DNA from: Puffinus mauretanicus
Taxonomy: Eukaryota; Chordata; Aves; Procellariiformes; Procellariidae
Direction of reading: 5' to 3'
Length of the DNA stretch: 64,000 nt
Assembly (NCBI GenBank): GCA_023333565.1
Contig: JAJKFH010001865.1
Coordinates: forward strand, 5,394,001 to 5,458,000
Shown piece after piece: positions 35,101 to 47,592 of the stretch. Both the position numbers and the translations under genes were made by a program. The notes under the pieces are model-generated. The model did no database searches. It was not told the DNA's origin and saw nothing but the letters and a program-made list of their open reading frames with translations. Within the stretch, counting starts at the first letter, position 1. Each line of letters starts with the position of its first letter.

Positions 35101-38100
35101 TCCTTTAAATGAAAACTTACCCTCAATAGGAGATGTATGTGACTCTGATGCTTGTAGCATTGAGAAAACTTAGCTGTTGAAGCATGCGGAATTCATCCAC
35201 AGCACAGAATTGTGACTGTGTTCTCTCTAGTTGTAGAGTAGTGGTGTGTAGCTTTACATGTACTGAAATATCTCTTTAACACTGGTTTCTGCACGCTATG
35301 TGCCTTGCCAGGTCTGGGCAGCAAGCTGGTCACCACTGTTGTTTTTTATAACTAGCGATGCATAGTACTGTTTTGAGCTCTGAGTCCTGCTTTTGCCAGG
35401 CACATATATAACAGCAGCAACTTAATGATAAATCTGTGTCCGATGGAGCTACTAATGCTCATCTGTTAAGTACCACTACTTATGTGGTCTACCATTAGCC
35501 ATATGAGAAATCACCACATTTTATTAATGGCTTCTGAACTTTAACAACATCTTAGGCTAAAGATAATGGATTCTGCATGAAATACACTCCATTACTGCTA
35601 ACGGTGTCTTATGGAGTAAGCTAGTATGGCAGATAAAAGAATTCCTGTAAACAAAGCATAAAAGAAACTATGTATATAAATCAAGCCTGAAAATCAGTTT
35701 ATAGCTGAATAGAAACAGGACATCTCGGACTAGTTTTGTTTATGCTTTGGTGATTGATAGAGAAAGGTAAAAACAGTCTGCCTAAATGCAGAACTTGATG
35801 AATATTGCATTTATTTTCTACTGTTAGATTGTTCCAGCAGTTTGTGGTAACGCACTACAAGTAGATAGTTATAGTCTGTGCTAATACCAATTGTTTCAAT
35901 ACTATTAAAAGTAAACAGCAAAAACCACCTTTCCTTTTCCCTTTAAGGAAGGCTTTGAAGAAATGTAAAACTGATTCTTATTGATGGCTTTAAAAAAAAA
36001 AACAAAAGGGCAAGATTAACATTCCCTGCTTTTAGACTCATCATACCACCAAGGGAGATGAAGAACTTCTTTGAGCTATTGCACTGAATCCTTAATCTGC
36101 TAGATTGTCATGTACCTTCAAATGCAACATTAACCTACAGAGCCAAAAATTGCTCCAAGGTTTTGGAGGAGATGTGCTGAGCCTTGCCTTTTGACTAGAT
36201 TCAGTGCAAGGGAGTTCCCTGAGAGAAAGACTCCTCTTTTTTTCACTAGCGCGTGAAGAAACAATATATCAATGCACCTACAACTCTTTTAAACAAGTTG
36301 AAGATAAGTTTTAATGGTAAGGAATTGAAAAAATGTTTCTTTGAAGATTCTGTAGTCTCGATTTCTGTTAACTTTGTATTTGTTGACAACTTTTACATAC
36401 CTAGGACACTTTTAAAATATATATTAATGGACTGTATTCTGTATGGTGTGAAAGATGTGATAAAAAGGCATCATTTTGAATATTCTTTAATTTCTGGCTG
36501 GGGTCCCGTGCAATTCAAAGGTAGTCTGAGAGTTTGATGGTTTTGTCTAAGATGGCATTTCAAGATGGTGTCATTGCCAGCAAAACTAGCTTAAAATAGT
36601 TTGTGTGCCAGTGTGCAGCGTAAGATATGGCTTCATAAACCAACTGAGACGCTGGTGAAGAGTGACACGGGAGGAAAATGACTCTGCTCAGGTGAGGATG
36701 TGACCGGGGGAACTCAGTAGACCATTTGGCAACTGAAATACCTAACTGGTTTAACTGCCTTGAGTTAAAGCTCTGTGTGTTTTTGTGAGTGCTGTCAATG
36801 TCAAACACCAACCCTGCAATTAATATTTGGCATAATTAGTCATTTCTATGGACAGACCAAATCTGAAAAAAAACACCGTAGACTGAACAATGTATTGTCC
36901 CTTGGAAATATTTCATTTTAATTAGCTCTTAAGTCTGTGGATGTGTTGTCATTTCCCTATTGTTTTCAAGGACTAATATGTTTGATCAACCCCAGGCTGA
37001 GTTAGGAAAGCCTAAGTAGTGAAAGGTTATGTTGAAATCTGCAGAGCATAGTTACTACAGAAGTTATGGAAACTAAACCATTAATACAGATGAAGATGTC
37101 TGGTATGACCCAGTGTGAGTTTGCCTGGAATGGTATTTCTACTGTACTTTACTGATGGGTGGTAAAGGCATGCTCTTTTCTTTCTCCCTTCAGCTTCGGG
37201 GTGAATAAGTAAGGGTCTAATGAAAATTCTTCTTCCTGACGTAACCTGAGATAGGGCCAGCAGTTTGGACTTTATGGTCTCTGTAAACTGTTACGAAATT
37301 TCAAAATGAGTTCTCAGTGTTCAGAATGAGAATAGGGTGAGGTTATGAAATTGTTGTTTGTGAAATGTTCATAACAAACTATAATTATCGGTAAAGAAAT
37401 TGAGAGCAAAAGGAGTAATACTCTTAAGTTTCAAAGTGAATATTGGGAGTAATTTTGTGAGCTTTATTAAAGGTGGCTCTGAAATTTTCAAGAAATTATG
37501 TTACTTTAATAAGAATGTATAGAAGTATTCAAACATTCGTTTAAATTCAGATATAGTTACACTAACAAATCAATGTTTTGCCTTTAATAAGGGGCATTTT
37601 GCATTTAAAATAAAAGGGAGCGTTCTTGGATTTGGATACAACACAAGAATGAAAACTTGCACAGGGCTGGACAGAAAGTTGTTTTGAAGCTTTTGTGGGT
37701 GATGTGCTGTGAGGTGTTCTAGTCAAGCTCCCCTTCTCTCTCTGACATCTAGCATTACATTTGGGTTGAAGCATTTCCTGATATAGAAAGGAACTAAAAT
37801 AAGGTGGCACTCGTCAAGGCAGTCCTCAAAGAACTTTTTTAGAAATGTGACAAAGAGAACATACCAGTCATCATACTGGACTAGACAAAACGTCTGTTTA
37901 AGGTAAATATCCTTAGAACAGTGGCCAATAGTAGGCAGCTGGTGAAAAGTGTAAGAACAAGGCAGGTAGATAGTGATAATTCTTAGGGAATATGCTCTGA
38001 ATCCTCAGCCTTTCCTAGCTGGAATTAGGATCTTTGTACTTAATATCCCTAGATGGATTTTTCTTTGTGAATTTGTCTGGTTGGTCCTTGAATCTCTAAC

Positions 38101-41050
38101 TGTTTGACATCCAGTTGTTAGTTGTACCTCTTTCCTATTAGTTTTGGCTTACTTTTGGGAGAGGTGGAGTTCCAACAGGCATGTAATAAAGCGTTCTGCA
38201 GCTTGGAGTCAATTAACTTTCATGTTCATCTGTTTAGCTTCTATGAAATGACAATGAAAATCCTGCATCTGAAGAATATAGTTTGAAACACCTTTTCTCT
38301 GTTCCCCGCCATACCCTCCCCCTGACTTTTCCACACAATACTATTAAGAAACAAATTTTGGATACCTTCCTTTTCAGTAGTTCAGATGGTTGAATTACAA
38401 ATGTTGGAGGCGTGTGAAGTCAAGTAAGTGTACCAGTCCAAGGCAACTACAGCTGGATGTCACAGATGAAAAAGCTTGCTGCTGGGAAGAGGGAGCTGTA
38501 AGTTTCCAGATGGTGACCTAGTTGGATCTTCACACAGCTCCTCCAATTATAATGAATTAACCATTTTCAGCCCAGGCCATGTTTAACAGCAAGGTATGTA
38601 GTTGGCTGTTTTTATGTAGGATTGCAATTGCCCGCAGTTCTGTCCTTTCATCCTCTCTTCCCCTTGCCTCCCAAAAGGAAGAAACAAGCAAGCCTACACC
38701 CCCAAAATTCTTATTTAATTCTGCCATTGGTTATGGTGGATCCTTATTCAGTAATAAAATAGTATATGAGAGATGAGAATTCTGTGATGGACAGGTGAAT
38801 TTGAAGGGTGTTCTCAGGCAGGCACCAGATTATTCCTGCCTTGGATTACTGTTTTAGAAGACTCTAGTAGTTAGCTTTAACATAAAAGCTCAAATGTAGC
38901 ACTTATCCATTATTTTGGAAGGAAAGGTGGAAAGTTCCTTGCTCGTCTGGGCCCCGAGAAGGTCCATAAGCAAATGTGTGGCTGTTGGGGAGTGCTGCCT
39001 GCTACCTAGGCTGTCTCTGAAGCAGAGACCAAAGATGTGCTAAGAGTATGATCTTGAGGGGTTGCATAAGGTCAGTCAGTGGCCAGACAGTACAGTGGAG
39101 TCATCAGTGCTGTATAAGCATGACATCCCTAAATCCCTAGGGTTGTGTTGTAGCCCAAGCAAATTCTTTAATCAAGACAAATTTATAAAAGTAATCTTAT
39201 GTTATACCACAGCGTTTGACATCTGATAAATAAAATGTGAGACTTTTCTTGTTCACTTGCATAATAGTCATGGGAAGGGAGGAAGAACATAAGTGGCATG
39301 GATGACTACCACTATTTACTGGCTGACAAAGAGAAGACAGGAGATAGGCAAGATAGCAACATAACCTGATGGTATGATTCTGGCCAAAAAATACCAGATT
39401 CTTTAAAGCTAGCCGATTGTGCAGAGGCAGAAGGTACACTTCAGATTTAAGCTAGTTTACTATGCTTGGGGAAAAAAAAAAGCTTACAGAGTTCTAAGAC
39501 TTTTTGTTTTACTAAGAAATAATAAACGAGTGCTTCTGAATGCCTTTGTAAGTCCTTGTTCCCAGGGCCCAGGTCCATGATCTGATCCCATTGGGAATTG
39601 GATTTCCAGGTAAACAACTTTTTAGTCTAAATTCCTGTTGCTATAGGAAATCTTGGAAAAGAAAGGAAAAAAAAGTATAGGCCTGAGAAAACAGTTTGGT
39701 AGCTGTTCATCCTGAAATCCGTTTTATTTGCTGCATGGGGTTCTATTTTAGAAGTACTTCAATAAAAACTTGGACAATGGAACAAAACACTTTAAGGCTT
39801 AACATTTAAAGGCATGTTATTTTGTTTGGTTGATAGTTTTGGATTTCTTAAGTTTTTGGGGGTGTGGTTTTGTGGTTTTTTAGGGAGTTTATTTTTGTTT
39901 TGTTACATATATATGTGAAGTAGTTGGATTAATTCATGTTTTCTTGGCAGCAGCAAAGAGTTGTTCCCTCTCTGCCCCCACCTTGCTGCATAACTGCGTT
40001 CTGCATCGTGCCCCGATCTTCGATATGATAGATTCTGCTGAATGAGGAACAAACCCATCCTGTAAATTGGATTTAATGCTTTAGACTAGGTATAATCCCA
40101 AAGGAGTAATTGCTAGAAAATGTGGTTCCTACTAGCATTAATAAAATCCAATGTGAGCAGTGTACATTAGAATGTTTAATTTTTATATATACAGGTATGC
40201 TTGTGTGTGTGTATAGGGTTTTCCCCCCGCCCCCACACCCCGGTTCTGTTTTTCCACTTCTGTTCCATACCAATACTGCTGAGGCATGTCGAAGAGGACA
40301 GCTTTTGCTCTTGCCAACCAGAATCTGTTTTTGCAGTGAGGGGTCCCTGCTGGGGAAATCTTTTCCTGCTATCTTTCTTCTCTCCACAGGGTAGCAGGCA
40401 TAAGGACTGCCCTCCTGTCTGCTCTGTTGACAGCCTTGCGTTCTCTGCTCTCACTGCAGCAGCTGCTGCTCCTCAGCCTGACTGAGAGAGCATAAATTAA
40501 AATACAAAGGTCTCCTGTGGCCACTCTTGGCTGACACTGCAATGGCAGATCAGACCTTCCTATGTCATCTTCACTTGACTTTCTTCTTTTTCTCAAGAAT
40601 TTCCTCTGCATTTGTATCAGTCACAGTCTTTTACCACTGGGCTGAATCGGAGCAGCAGTATAGTCACTCCAAATGTTTTATCTACTTGAGTGACTGGAGC
40701 AGTTTGTGGAGAAAAGAATTAGCAATGTGGGTTTCATCAGAAGCTCAAGTCTTTTTCCTTTTTACACTGCCTGGAGAAGAGGGACTATTTTTGATTTTTT
40801 TATGGCTGCTGGGGCTAAATTCCTGTTCTCGTCTCCCTGTGAAGGCAGGCAGAGTCTTAGAAACAGCAGAACCATTGTGTTGTCATTGTGTGTGAGTTTC
40901 TGAGGGCACAGAAGTGAGTGGAGTGTTTTCTCTGATGGGTTTTTATTTTCTTGAAGCCTGGTGTCTTACAACGTTCGTATAGGGGGTCTTTAACTCCCAG
41001 AGGGCAGAGAGGGAGCTACTTGGTGGTGGGATGGAATGCCACAAAATTGG

Positions 41051-41646
41051 TATTGTGGTTTAACCCCAGCTGGCAACTGAGCACCACACAGCCGCTCGCT
41101 CACTTTGCCCCGGTAGGATGGGGGAGAGAATCGGAAGGGTAAAAGTGAGAAAACTCGTGGGTTGAGATAAAGACGGTTTAATAGGGAAAGCAAAAGCGGC
41201 GCACGCAAGCAAAGCAAAGCAAGAAATTCATTCACTATTTCCCATCCGCAGGCAGGTGTTCAGCCATCTCCAGGAAAGCAGGGCTCCATCATGCATAACG
41301 GTTATGTGGGAAGACAAAACACCATTACTCTGAACATCCCCCCTTCCTTCTTCTCCCCCCAGCTGTATATGCTGAGCATGACGACATATGGCATGGAATA
41401 CCCCTTTGGTCAGTTGGGGTCAGCTGTCCCGGCTGAGTCCCCTCCCAACTTCTTGTGCACCCCCAGCCTGCTTACTGGTGGGGGGGGGGTGAGACGCAGA
41501 AAAGGCCTTGACTCTGTGTAAGCACTGCCCAGCAGTAACTAAAACATCCCTGAATTACCAACACTGTTTCCAGCAGAAATCCAAAACATAGCCCCATAGT
41601 AGCTACTGTGAAGAAAATTAACTCTATCCCAGCCAAAACCTGCACA
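41051..41646 (-). mobile_element. Solo LTR, family A copy 1, decayed
   Basis: Read on the minus strand it begins TGTGCAGGTTTTGGCTGGGA and ends GGTTAAACCACAATA, so the last CA has mutated to TA. It shares with the copy at 54989-55520 the 20-base word GGGATAGAGTTAATTTTCTT (41611-41630, minus) and most of U3, plus the terminal GGTTAAACCACAA. Its CRE-like position reads TGTCGTCA, its TATA position CATATACA, and the CCAAT box reads CCAAA, so the promoter looks eroded. The segment around 41190-41355 does not align with the other copy, suggesting a different subfamily in R. Flanks ATTGG and GCTGG are a poor target duplication. It lies antisense in TSPAN5 intron 1. Confidence 0.85.
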
Positions 41647-44600
41647 GCTGGAAAAGGATAGAGTTCAAGCACTTAGAGAGTCTTACTTAATCAGTGGCAC
41701 TGCCTTTGTGTATTGTGGAAAAAGGCTCCTAATTTGCAAAGGCTTAGTTTAGAGGAAAGAGAATTTGATAAAACTTTCAAAAGTGGTGTAAGCTGTGGCT
41801 GTCATCAAAAGTGGCTTCAGACTGATGGAGAGTTTTTCATTGCTAATACAGCACACTGAAGTCCATGTTGAATGTTAATCAGAGATTTCTAAATCATATA
41901 AGTGCTCTTTGAAAACTTGCCCTGTTTTTAAATTTTTCCTTAAAAGTATCATAGTAATGATGGAAATTGTATAAGCATATAGTAACATTTGGAAATAACC
42001 ATGGGACCAACCATGGAATTGCTGTTCTGTCTACCAGTTGGACTTAACAAGAACAAAATGCCATAACTACCTTCGTAATCAGATTTATTTTAATGTCTTT
42101 GAATGAAATACCTCTAGAATCAACTGCTGAGTGCTTTAACTACTTCCTCGCTGCTTTATGAAACAGTGGCCTTGCCAGACTGCCTGCTAATGGGGTAGCT
42201 GCTGCTTTGGGCTTGTTTTTTTCCTCCCTGTATATTAGGTATGTGGAACATCTTCAGTAATGCCTAATGCAGACGTATGCAGTAATGAGATGCAAGAGGA
42301 GCAGGTTTAATATCCCCATATCTTTAATCACAGTTTTCATGTGTGGTCCTTATAATGGCAGACAGACAGGATCAAAAGGTCCCCTTCTTTACACTTGACA
42401 CTCAGGTGAGCATTCTTCCAAGACCAGTGGGAAAAATATTCCTTCCCCCCCTGCCCTGCTTTGGGTAAACTGTCTTACCAATTTAAAAGAAAAAAAAGAA
42501 AGCCCACCCTGAAAAAAAAGTTCTTTCGCAGTAACTTCTTTAGCCTTTAACTTTTAACGAATGAATTACTCTTACAGCAGATTTCACTTATTGTGATAAT
42601 TGAAATATATATTCGATAACCATCGGTCAGAGTAGAATTATCCTACTGTTAGGTTAAGTGAGGAGGACTATAATGGGACTGGTGACTCCTTGCCCACAGG
42701 GAGAGTGGGAGGATCTAAAAGGGATCTGAATAGTGTACAGGATCAAGCTGTTACTGTGTTTCTTTGTCTAATTTCGCAAATCTGGAAGCAATGAACAAAT
42801 GCCAGTGGTAATTCAAATAATTCTACTGAATGAATACATAGGCTATCCCATTTTGTCATACTTAATAATATTCTGCATTGTGAAAACCTAAAAACAAAAC
42901 ATGCCTAAGCTTAGAACCTTTTTATCCACAGTTGTGTTACATTAAAATATCTTGATTTATATAATTGTCTTTATAGTTTTGGAGAGGGAGAAGTAGCAGG
43001 ACAGGGACTTGATCATGCTGCTCCTTTTATCATGCTGATTAGGCAACTGAAAGCTACCTTGGTGGTGGGTCAAGAGGATGACATTGTGCAAGTAAACTGT
43101 TACATGAAAGCAAATGCACACATGGTGAAAAATGTATGTGTTTTTTTCCTTCAGTAAATTTAGTGCTATTAGCAGGTGCCAGATGAATAGTCCTGTAAGC
43201 TGGCATCCTGTATTTCCATGTCACATACAGCAGGATGAGTGGGAAAGCAAGTGTCTATGCAGCATCCTTGCTGAGGAGCAGTGGCAGGGTACATCTTGGT
43301 AGCTCTTTCCTGGTAACCCCACTCCAACTTGTTCAAACCATAGTGGGTCTGTGATGTGAACTTGCCAACTATGCTTGGATTGAGTAAGTTGATCTTTCTT
43401 TGTTAGCTGCTCTTCTAGAGAGTTGCTGTTGTAACAGTGTGTTGATTCTTTTTTTTTTTTTCTTCTTTTAAACAGTAAACCTTCTCCATGGAGAGAATGA
43501 GAAGTATTCTGTGCACTGATTTGCTGTTTGTGGTGATGTGAAGGAATAGAAAGTTTTTCTTAAATCTGATTAGCCTAAGAATATTTTGGTGGAAGGAGTC
43601 CAGGGTGTGGTGAGATACCCAAAATGGTTGCTGAGGACTCGTAAATTTAATTGCAGCAGTTGTACTGTTCCTGTCAGCTGATGGTGCTCACTTCTTTTTT
43701 GATTCTGAAATTGTATCATCCTTGAATGCATTTTTGCAAACCGCTTTTGCTTGACTTTCTTGTGAGTTCAGAAGATTGGCTTTTGTGTAAAGCTCCTCCC
43801 TGTCCTTCCCTGGCTGATTAAATAAATAACATTTCCCTGAACTTTTGGCATACCTTTGTTTGTGTTATCCTTTAAAGGTGAGGAAGAGGACTGAGCAGCA
43901 TATCTGCATCTTCTTCCTATTTAATACCATAACTAACAAAACGGACATCAAGAGTTCCTGAGGGCACCTTTGATGTTCGTGCTAGTCTCTTCTGCAGGCT
44001 AGAAAATCAGCAAACAGGAACGGTACCTGAAGTACTTGGTAAACTGTAATTGCCTACTGTCACACTGTGATTTGCAAAGACTGTAGAAGCAATATAAATA
44101 GCATTGGTGGATTTTTTTTTCTTTCAGGCAATATTTTTTCCACCCTCAGTTATGACCAGCACACTTTTGTTACAGCTCCCTGTATAATATGAGCTGAAGA
44201 GACTCTTTTAGCAGTAGCTCAGTGTCAGAGAGGGAGTGTGTAGCTACAGTGTAGAATTCATTCTTCTGTGAACTGATACTGGTATGATTCAGCTGACAGT
44301 TTTTAAGCTTGCTGGTGTGGCCCTTTCACAATATAAGATGCTTTGTTCATTTAATACTGTGCTAGGTGATTGCCATGCTTTCAAACAGGCTGATCATGAG
44401 ATTTTGAGTTTTGTGACACTTGGTTTGGGTTGACTGAACTAGCCTATGTTTCCTGTGAGTACTAATGCAGGTGCTGTAATAATATAAATAGTTGTGCTTC
44501 TCCTTCTGACCAAGCGTATTCTTGAAATGTCATTCCAAGTGTAATAATGAAGAGCAAGTTAGTAACAATATTCTGTTGTGCTTGTGCAGCTTGGTTTTCT

Positions 44601-44675
44601 TCTCTGAAATAAGAATTTCCTGGAAGCCAGTGAGAATTGGGGGGCTTTTTAAGAAAGAATAGGGCATGCAACTGT

Positions 44676-44775
44676 TGGGTTTTTTGCTGTGGTTTTTTTT
44701 TGTTTGTTGGGGTTTTTTTTGGTTTGTTTTTTTGTGGTGGTGGGTTTTTTTTGTTTGTTTGGTTTTTTGTTTTGA
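44676..44775 (+). repeat. G/T-rich low-complexity tract, about 100 bp
   Basis: Words such as GGTTTTTTTT and GTTTGTTT repeat irregularly with almost no A and a single C. The frames through it are artefacts rich in phenylalanine, valine, glycine and cysteine. Confidence 0.75.
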
Positions 44776-45921
44776 GACTGGCCTGCTCACCCTTCCCTGG
44801 ACCCTCTCCATTTTTTTCTTGGGAGTTTGGGAAACAACTGCTGATATATTACTTTCAGGACATTGAAAAGTATTGTTCAGAAGGGTAGTTTGCTTTGTTC
44901 TGGTCCCTCTACTTCCTACTGCAGTGAGGCTTGACCTGGTCTGTGTGTTAAGAAGCCAGTTACTCTCAGACTGGAGCTCTCTTATGGGCTACAGACAAGC
45001 ACAGTGAAAGCTTGCCTAGAATTTCGTAAGGTTTTGGACTGGCTTTGGTTTGGTGTGACTTGCTGTTGGCAATCCTTTGCTCAGAATTTGGTAGGCTATG
45101 CAGAGAGCTGGCTAGTTAGAAATACACTTGCATTAAGAATATTTTTTTTGGCATTAAAACAACATGTATTTTCATGCTGTAAGTAAAGACCTTCCTTGCT
45201 GATCTTGCATTTGTTCCTAAAAAGCAGTGTGCTTCAGAGGTGCCTGTGGAAAAATAAAGATCATTTAGTTTTGAGCAGTTACTGAAAAAGTAATTCTGTG
45301 CTCCAAAATATAATGAGTTGTGGATTCTTCGCTCTGTTGAGTGAAATATGACTGTTGTGACCTAGTTTATTTGCATATTTAACATACCAGATACTTCTTG
45401 TCTTTTTTTTTTTTTGCTTGTTTCCTAGGAAACATGCCCTGGTATAGTAGAGAACAGCTATTGTATGGAGACTGCTGCCTGTCTGAAGCATTGTTCATTT
45501 ATAAGTGGAAGGCTTTAAAGGGGAAAGAGCTGGAGTTTTCAAAAACATCTTTATTAACCAAAATAGCACAAGGGTGTGTTTCACACTGCTGTGCAACTCC
45601 TCGATGTATTTATGTTTTCTTAAGTAGGAGTATCTGTGCTGTAATGGCTTATCTAGTAAAGCTAGTATATATGCTCCCATTCAAGGCATACTAAAAGAAA
45701 CTGAGTAACTAATAAATGATTGTTTCTGTCATCCTTGCTGAGCACCATGCAGATGCGTATTTCTAAAAGTGTTTTATTTTGAATTATCTGGAATGGAAAC
45801 AAGTTAGTTAACCAGCCAGTTCAACCAGTGAGCCAGTTTTTGTTGAGTTTTCTTTCACCAGTCAGTAAGATTCAGCATTACCAATGCCAAAACCATTCCC
45901 ACTATCACAGCTTCAAAATTA

Positions 45922-45963
45922 ACATTGCAACAATTACACCTATTTTCTTTTAATGTTGCAACA
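45922..45963. promoter_or_regulatory. Two C/EBP-like TTGCAA words, one in a perfect 10-bp palindrome
   Basis: ATTGCAACAAT occurs at about 45924-45934 and the palindrome TGTTGCAACA at 45954-45963, 20 bp apart. Both carry the TTGCAA core that C/EBP dimers can bind. This is a motif match only. Confidence 0.2.
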
Positions 45964-47476
45964 ATAAACATTGGACTAAAACATTAAAAAAAAAAAACAC
46001 CACAAAAAAAACCCACAGCAGCATGACAAATTGAAGACAATTTTTACATTTAAAAAAGGTTTCCTGCCCCTTTCTTGACCTACTCCACTAACATAAATAC
46101 CATTTCCTGAAGTTCACTCTAACCCCAAAATCTGTGCTGCGCAGTTCCCCTTTGGTCTTTCTACGCTGGCTTCAAAAACTGTCATGTAGGGACCAATCGT
46201 TGATGGTGCAGGTATCTCTTGTAATTTGTGACTTATCCTGTTGTTTCTGAACTGCTTGAACTGAACGTGTAGCATGTGGTGTCAGTCTCTTGAGTACAGA
46301 CATCACTGATGCCTGAGTTGTGTGCTGCAAGCTGTGTCGTTTATATGGATTTGGGGCTGTGGCTTGCTGTGGGTGGGTGATCCTACCCCCATGTGCGTGG
46401 AGGTGCTTAAGGAGACAAATAGCTTGTTTGCTTCTTCACAATTTGATAATTCATTTCTTTCTTGCTGCTGTTTCAGGTCCTGGTAGCTGTTTTTCTGATC
46501 ATTTCCTTTTCTCTTAGTCCACAGTGCATTGAGAAGGGAATAGTGGCAGGACGAGATAAATCCATGTAGCTCCATGATTCCCTGCCAGAACTTTATTTTG
46601 CACCACTTTATTCAGCCCCTTCCTGAGGGAAGGACAGGTAGCTAACAGTAGCAGTGTATGATCATCAGCCTCCTAGAAAGGTGAGCAAAATAAGGGCATG
46701 TGCTAGGGAATGGAGTTTGGTTTGTTTTGCTATTGCTTTTGGGTTTGGAATCCAGCAGAGCTAGTTCTTTGTCTGTATTCGCCAGTAATATGGATATAAT
46801 GCATGCTTACTGCTTTCTCTAAAGGTTCTAACTTTCAAAAGGCTAAACACCTTTTGATAATAAACTGCAGTGAAGGCACATATGAGACTTTGAAAATCTT
46901 GCTGAAGTGTGGGCGTTTTGTTTGTTTTTTAAATAAAAATGCGAAGTTTTGAAAGTAAGACTGTGCCTTCAGTGCAAGAACTGGGGGTAAAGGGAGAGTG
47001 AAGCAGAATGAAGACCTAACCAAGTACATCTCCAAGAGTCTAGAATCGCATGCACCTGGCAATGGCAAGACCTCCTAGATCATAAAGCCACGTATCTGTG
47101 ATGCTAGGTTGCTGCTGGAGGCTGGAAAGAGCTCTTTTGAGCTCTGCCAAGAGGGGGAGTTGCTCTTTTGTGGCTGCTGCCTCAGCTATTACTGGTTATT
47201 ACAGTTGTGCAGAGTATGAAAGTGGTGAACTGCAGAGCTTTCGGTCTAGCTCTGAGCAAGTACAGTCACAGCTTTCTGAAAGTTCACTGTTGCAAGGACA
47301 TATGACATGCATCAATGTTTGTGTGTGACCTGGTGAAGTTCAGACCACTACTGTATGTCATTTGGGACACTTCTACGCATTTCTAAGTTGTTTTCACAAA
47401 TTTTTCCTTATTAGTGTTGGGGAAGTGGTAGTACAGTCATCTTCATACTGCCTTACAAAGCCCAAGGTATCCAAGT

Positions 47477-47592
47477 AATCATAGAATCATTTAGGTTGGA
47501 AAAGATCTTTAAGATCATTGAGTCCGACTGTAAACCTAACACTGCCAAGTCCACCACTAAACCGTGTCCCTAAGTGCCACATCTACACTGTC
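47477..47592 (-). mobile_element. CR1 LINE, 3' end fragment
   Basis: The plus strand reads AATCATAGAATCATTTAGG, then TTGGAAAAGATCTTTAAGAT, then the words CCTAACACTGCCAAGTCCACC and AAGTGCCACATCTACAC, the familiar reverse complement of an avian CR1 3' end. The element is therefore on the minus strand, antisense to TSPAN5, and is strongly 5'-truncated, as most CR1 copies are. No coding capacity remains. Confidence 0.93.

Larger units (their letters stand above)
22148..41050 (+). other. TSPAN5: TSPAN5 intron 1, proximal 19 kb
   Basis: The intron starts at the GTAAGT donor. After the CpG island the sequence is AT-rich and shows no exon I can recognise, no RNA gene and no clear transposon. It holds poly-T and poly-A runs (26586-26601, 27737-27749, about 34857-34873), G/T-rich tracts (27812-27880, about 39840-39906), AT-rich simple repeats (30908-30950, 31042-31080, 32071-32122) and an AT palindrome GTTAATTAATTAA near 29901. 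Confidence 0.7.
41647..47476 (+). other. TSPAN5: TSPAN5 intron 1, non-coding stretch
   Basis: No exon or transposon is recognised. It contains T-runs (about 43449-43461 and 45402-45416), the G/T tract at 44676-44775, a C/EBP-like palindrome pair at 45922-45963 and an A-rich run with interspersed CAC words at about 45984-46014. Confidence 0.6.
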
